Shown: in pieces, positions 63,567-64,000 of the stretch | Position numbering within the stretch: the stretch's first letter is position 1 | Layout: every line of letters begins with the position of its first letter | Assembly: GCF_001592305.1 (NCBI RefSeq) | Contig: NZ_BCWR01000012.1 | Coordinates: 62,001-126,000 of the forward strand | Reading direction: 5' to 3' | Source: Hydrogenophaga taeniospiralis CCUG 15921 | GTDB lineage: Bacteria; Pseudomonadota; Gammaproteobacteria; Burkholderiales; Burkholderiaceae_C | Length of the DNA stretch: 64,000 bases | Made by a program: the position numbers and the translations under genes | Notes under the pieces: generated by a model | What the model saw: only the letters and a program-made list of their open reading frames with translations | The model's database searches: none | What the model was told of the DNA's origin: nothing

Positions 63567-64000
63567 TCAGCTGCGGCTCCGCGGCGTTTCCATCTGCTCG
63601 GCACCACCGTCCACCGGCTCGGCGGGCGCCTGCGTCCCGCCCACGGGTGAGGGCGCAACCCGTGGCTCTTCGAGCGCCACGTCCGCGCGCTGCCGGGGCA
63701 GGCACTGCGGGTACTCGTTCTGGATGAAGTGGATCAGCTGTTCGCGCACATGGCAGCGCAGGTCCCACGCGGCCGGGGCCGAGGCGGCGGTCACCAGGCA
63801 GCGCAGTTGCATGGCGCGCTCGCCCGCTTCGGTCACCTGCAGCAGCGCGAGCCGCCGGTCCCAGTGCGGGGACGACTCGCAGGCCTGCTGCAGCGCCTCG
63901 CGCAGCGGCTCCAGCGGCATGCGGTAGTCCACCCACAGGAACACGGTGCCGATGAGTTCGGAGGTGCTGCGGGTCCAGTTCTGGAACGGTTTTTCGATCC
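63567..64000 (-). CDS. MscS family mechanosensitive ion channel, C-terminal part
   Basis: The frame is open to the window edge; 144 residues of the C-terminus are seen. It reads FQNWTRSTSELIGTVFLWVD then MPLEPLREALQQACESSPHWDRR, LALLQVTEAGERAMQLRC and WDLRCHVREQLIHFIQNEYP, the usual cytoplasmic end of large MscS-type channels. The tail after ~110 is disordered and Pro/Glu-rich. The N-terminal membrane part lies outside. Confidence 0.85.
   Translation of the reverse strand, partial: IEKPFQNWTRSTSELIGTVFLWVDYRMPLEPLREALQQACESSPHWDRRLALLQVTEAGERAMQLRCLVTAASAPAAWDLRCHVREQLIHFIQNEYPQCLPRQRADVALEEPRVAPSPVGGTQAPAEPVDGGAEQMETPRSRS

Overview
The window is high-GC DNA from a betaproteobacterium, most likely Burkholderiales, family Comamonadaceae (Hydrogenophaga, Variovorax, Acidovorax type). 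That placement rests on protein resemblance and gene company (M16 peptidase next to ftsY, bufferin operon, selenoneine plus ergothioneine genes, oxidative uronate pathway). No tRNA, rRNA, CRISPR array or complete insertion sequence was seen.

Layout. 0-2.3 kb: a truncated M16 metallopeptidase gene divergent from ftsY. 2.6-5.4 kb: a bufferin-type copper peptide gene (BufA2-like), its maturase with the BufB (MNIO, DUF692) and BufC (DUF2063) parts fused in one chain, and an overlapping CDP-alcohol phosphatidyltransferase. 5.5-12.3 kb: a seven-gene co-directional cluster. It encodes a coiled-coil protein, a membrane-anchored Sel1/TPR-like protein, a secreted protein with two peptidoglycan-binding repeats and a PotF-like polyamine-binding domain, a two-helix membrane protein, a PspA-like protein, an AAA+ ATPase with a degenerate first AAA module, and a TerB-like protein. 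I think this is the best candidate here for an undescribed system: an envelope-stress or membrane-remodelling machine resembling ESCRT-III/Vps4 in layout.

12.3-26.1 kb: mixed housekeeping genes: a P-type cation ATPase, a YiiX-like permuted papain protein, a TVP38/DedA-flavin oxidoreductase fusion, DUF3047, a lipoprotein, MAPEG, an alpha/beta hydrolase, TfoX-N, VOC, a YiiD-type thioesterase, GrpB, an FMN reductase, MOSC and DUF1801. 26.1-32.0 kb: selenium and sulfur histidine betaines: selD/senC, senB, divergent senA, then egtD and egtB. 32.0-36.4 kb: a PQQ-type sugar dehydrogenase, NnrU, a ferritin-like protein, a BON lipoprotein, an SDR and a small conserved-looking ORF.

36.6-47.0 kb: visibly AT-richer DNA holding a glycan operon on the minus strand with repeated 4-nt ATGA overlaps. 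It encodes a sugar aminotransferase, two methyltransferases, a small SMR-like flippase, a beta-propeller protein, a NeuD/PglD-like acetyltransferase, a GT2 glycosyltransferase, a WbqC-like protein and a large GT-C-like membrane protein. It is bordered by an IS5-family remnant and a hydrolase, and looks horizontally acquired. 47.2-48.5 kb: GFA, SRPBCC and ArsR genes.

48.6-63.4 kb: oxidative hexuronate and aldarate catabolism. Uronate dehydrogenase and an SMP-30 lactonase make aldarates. GudD and GarD dehydrate glucarate and galactarate to 5-dehydro-4-deoxyglucarate. KdgD converts this to alpha-ketoglutarate semialdehyde, and an aldehyde dehydrogenase gives alpha-ketoglutarate. A TRAP transporter, a Bug-type binding protein, a second enolase-superfamily enzyme, a mutarotase and a FadR-type GntR regulator with visible operator-like palindromes complete it. 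Nearly every loose gene junction here carries a copy of a GC-rich palindromic repeat. The window ends in a truncated MscS-type channel gene.
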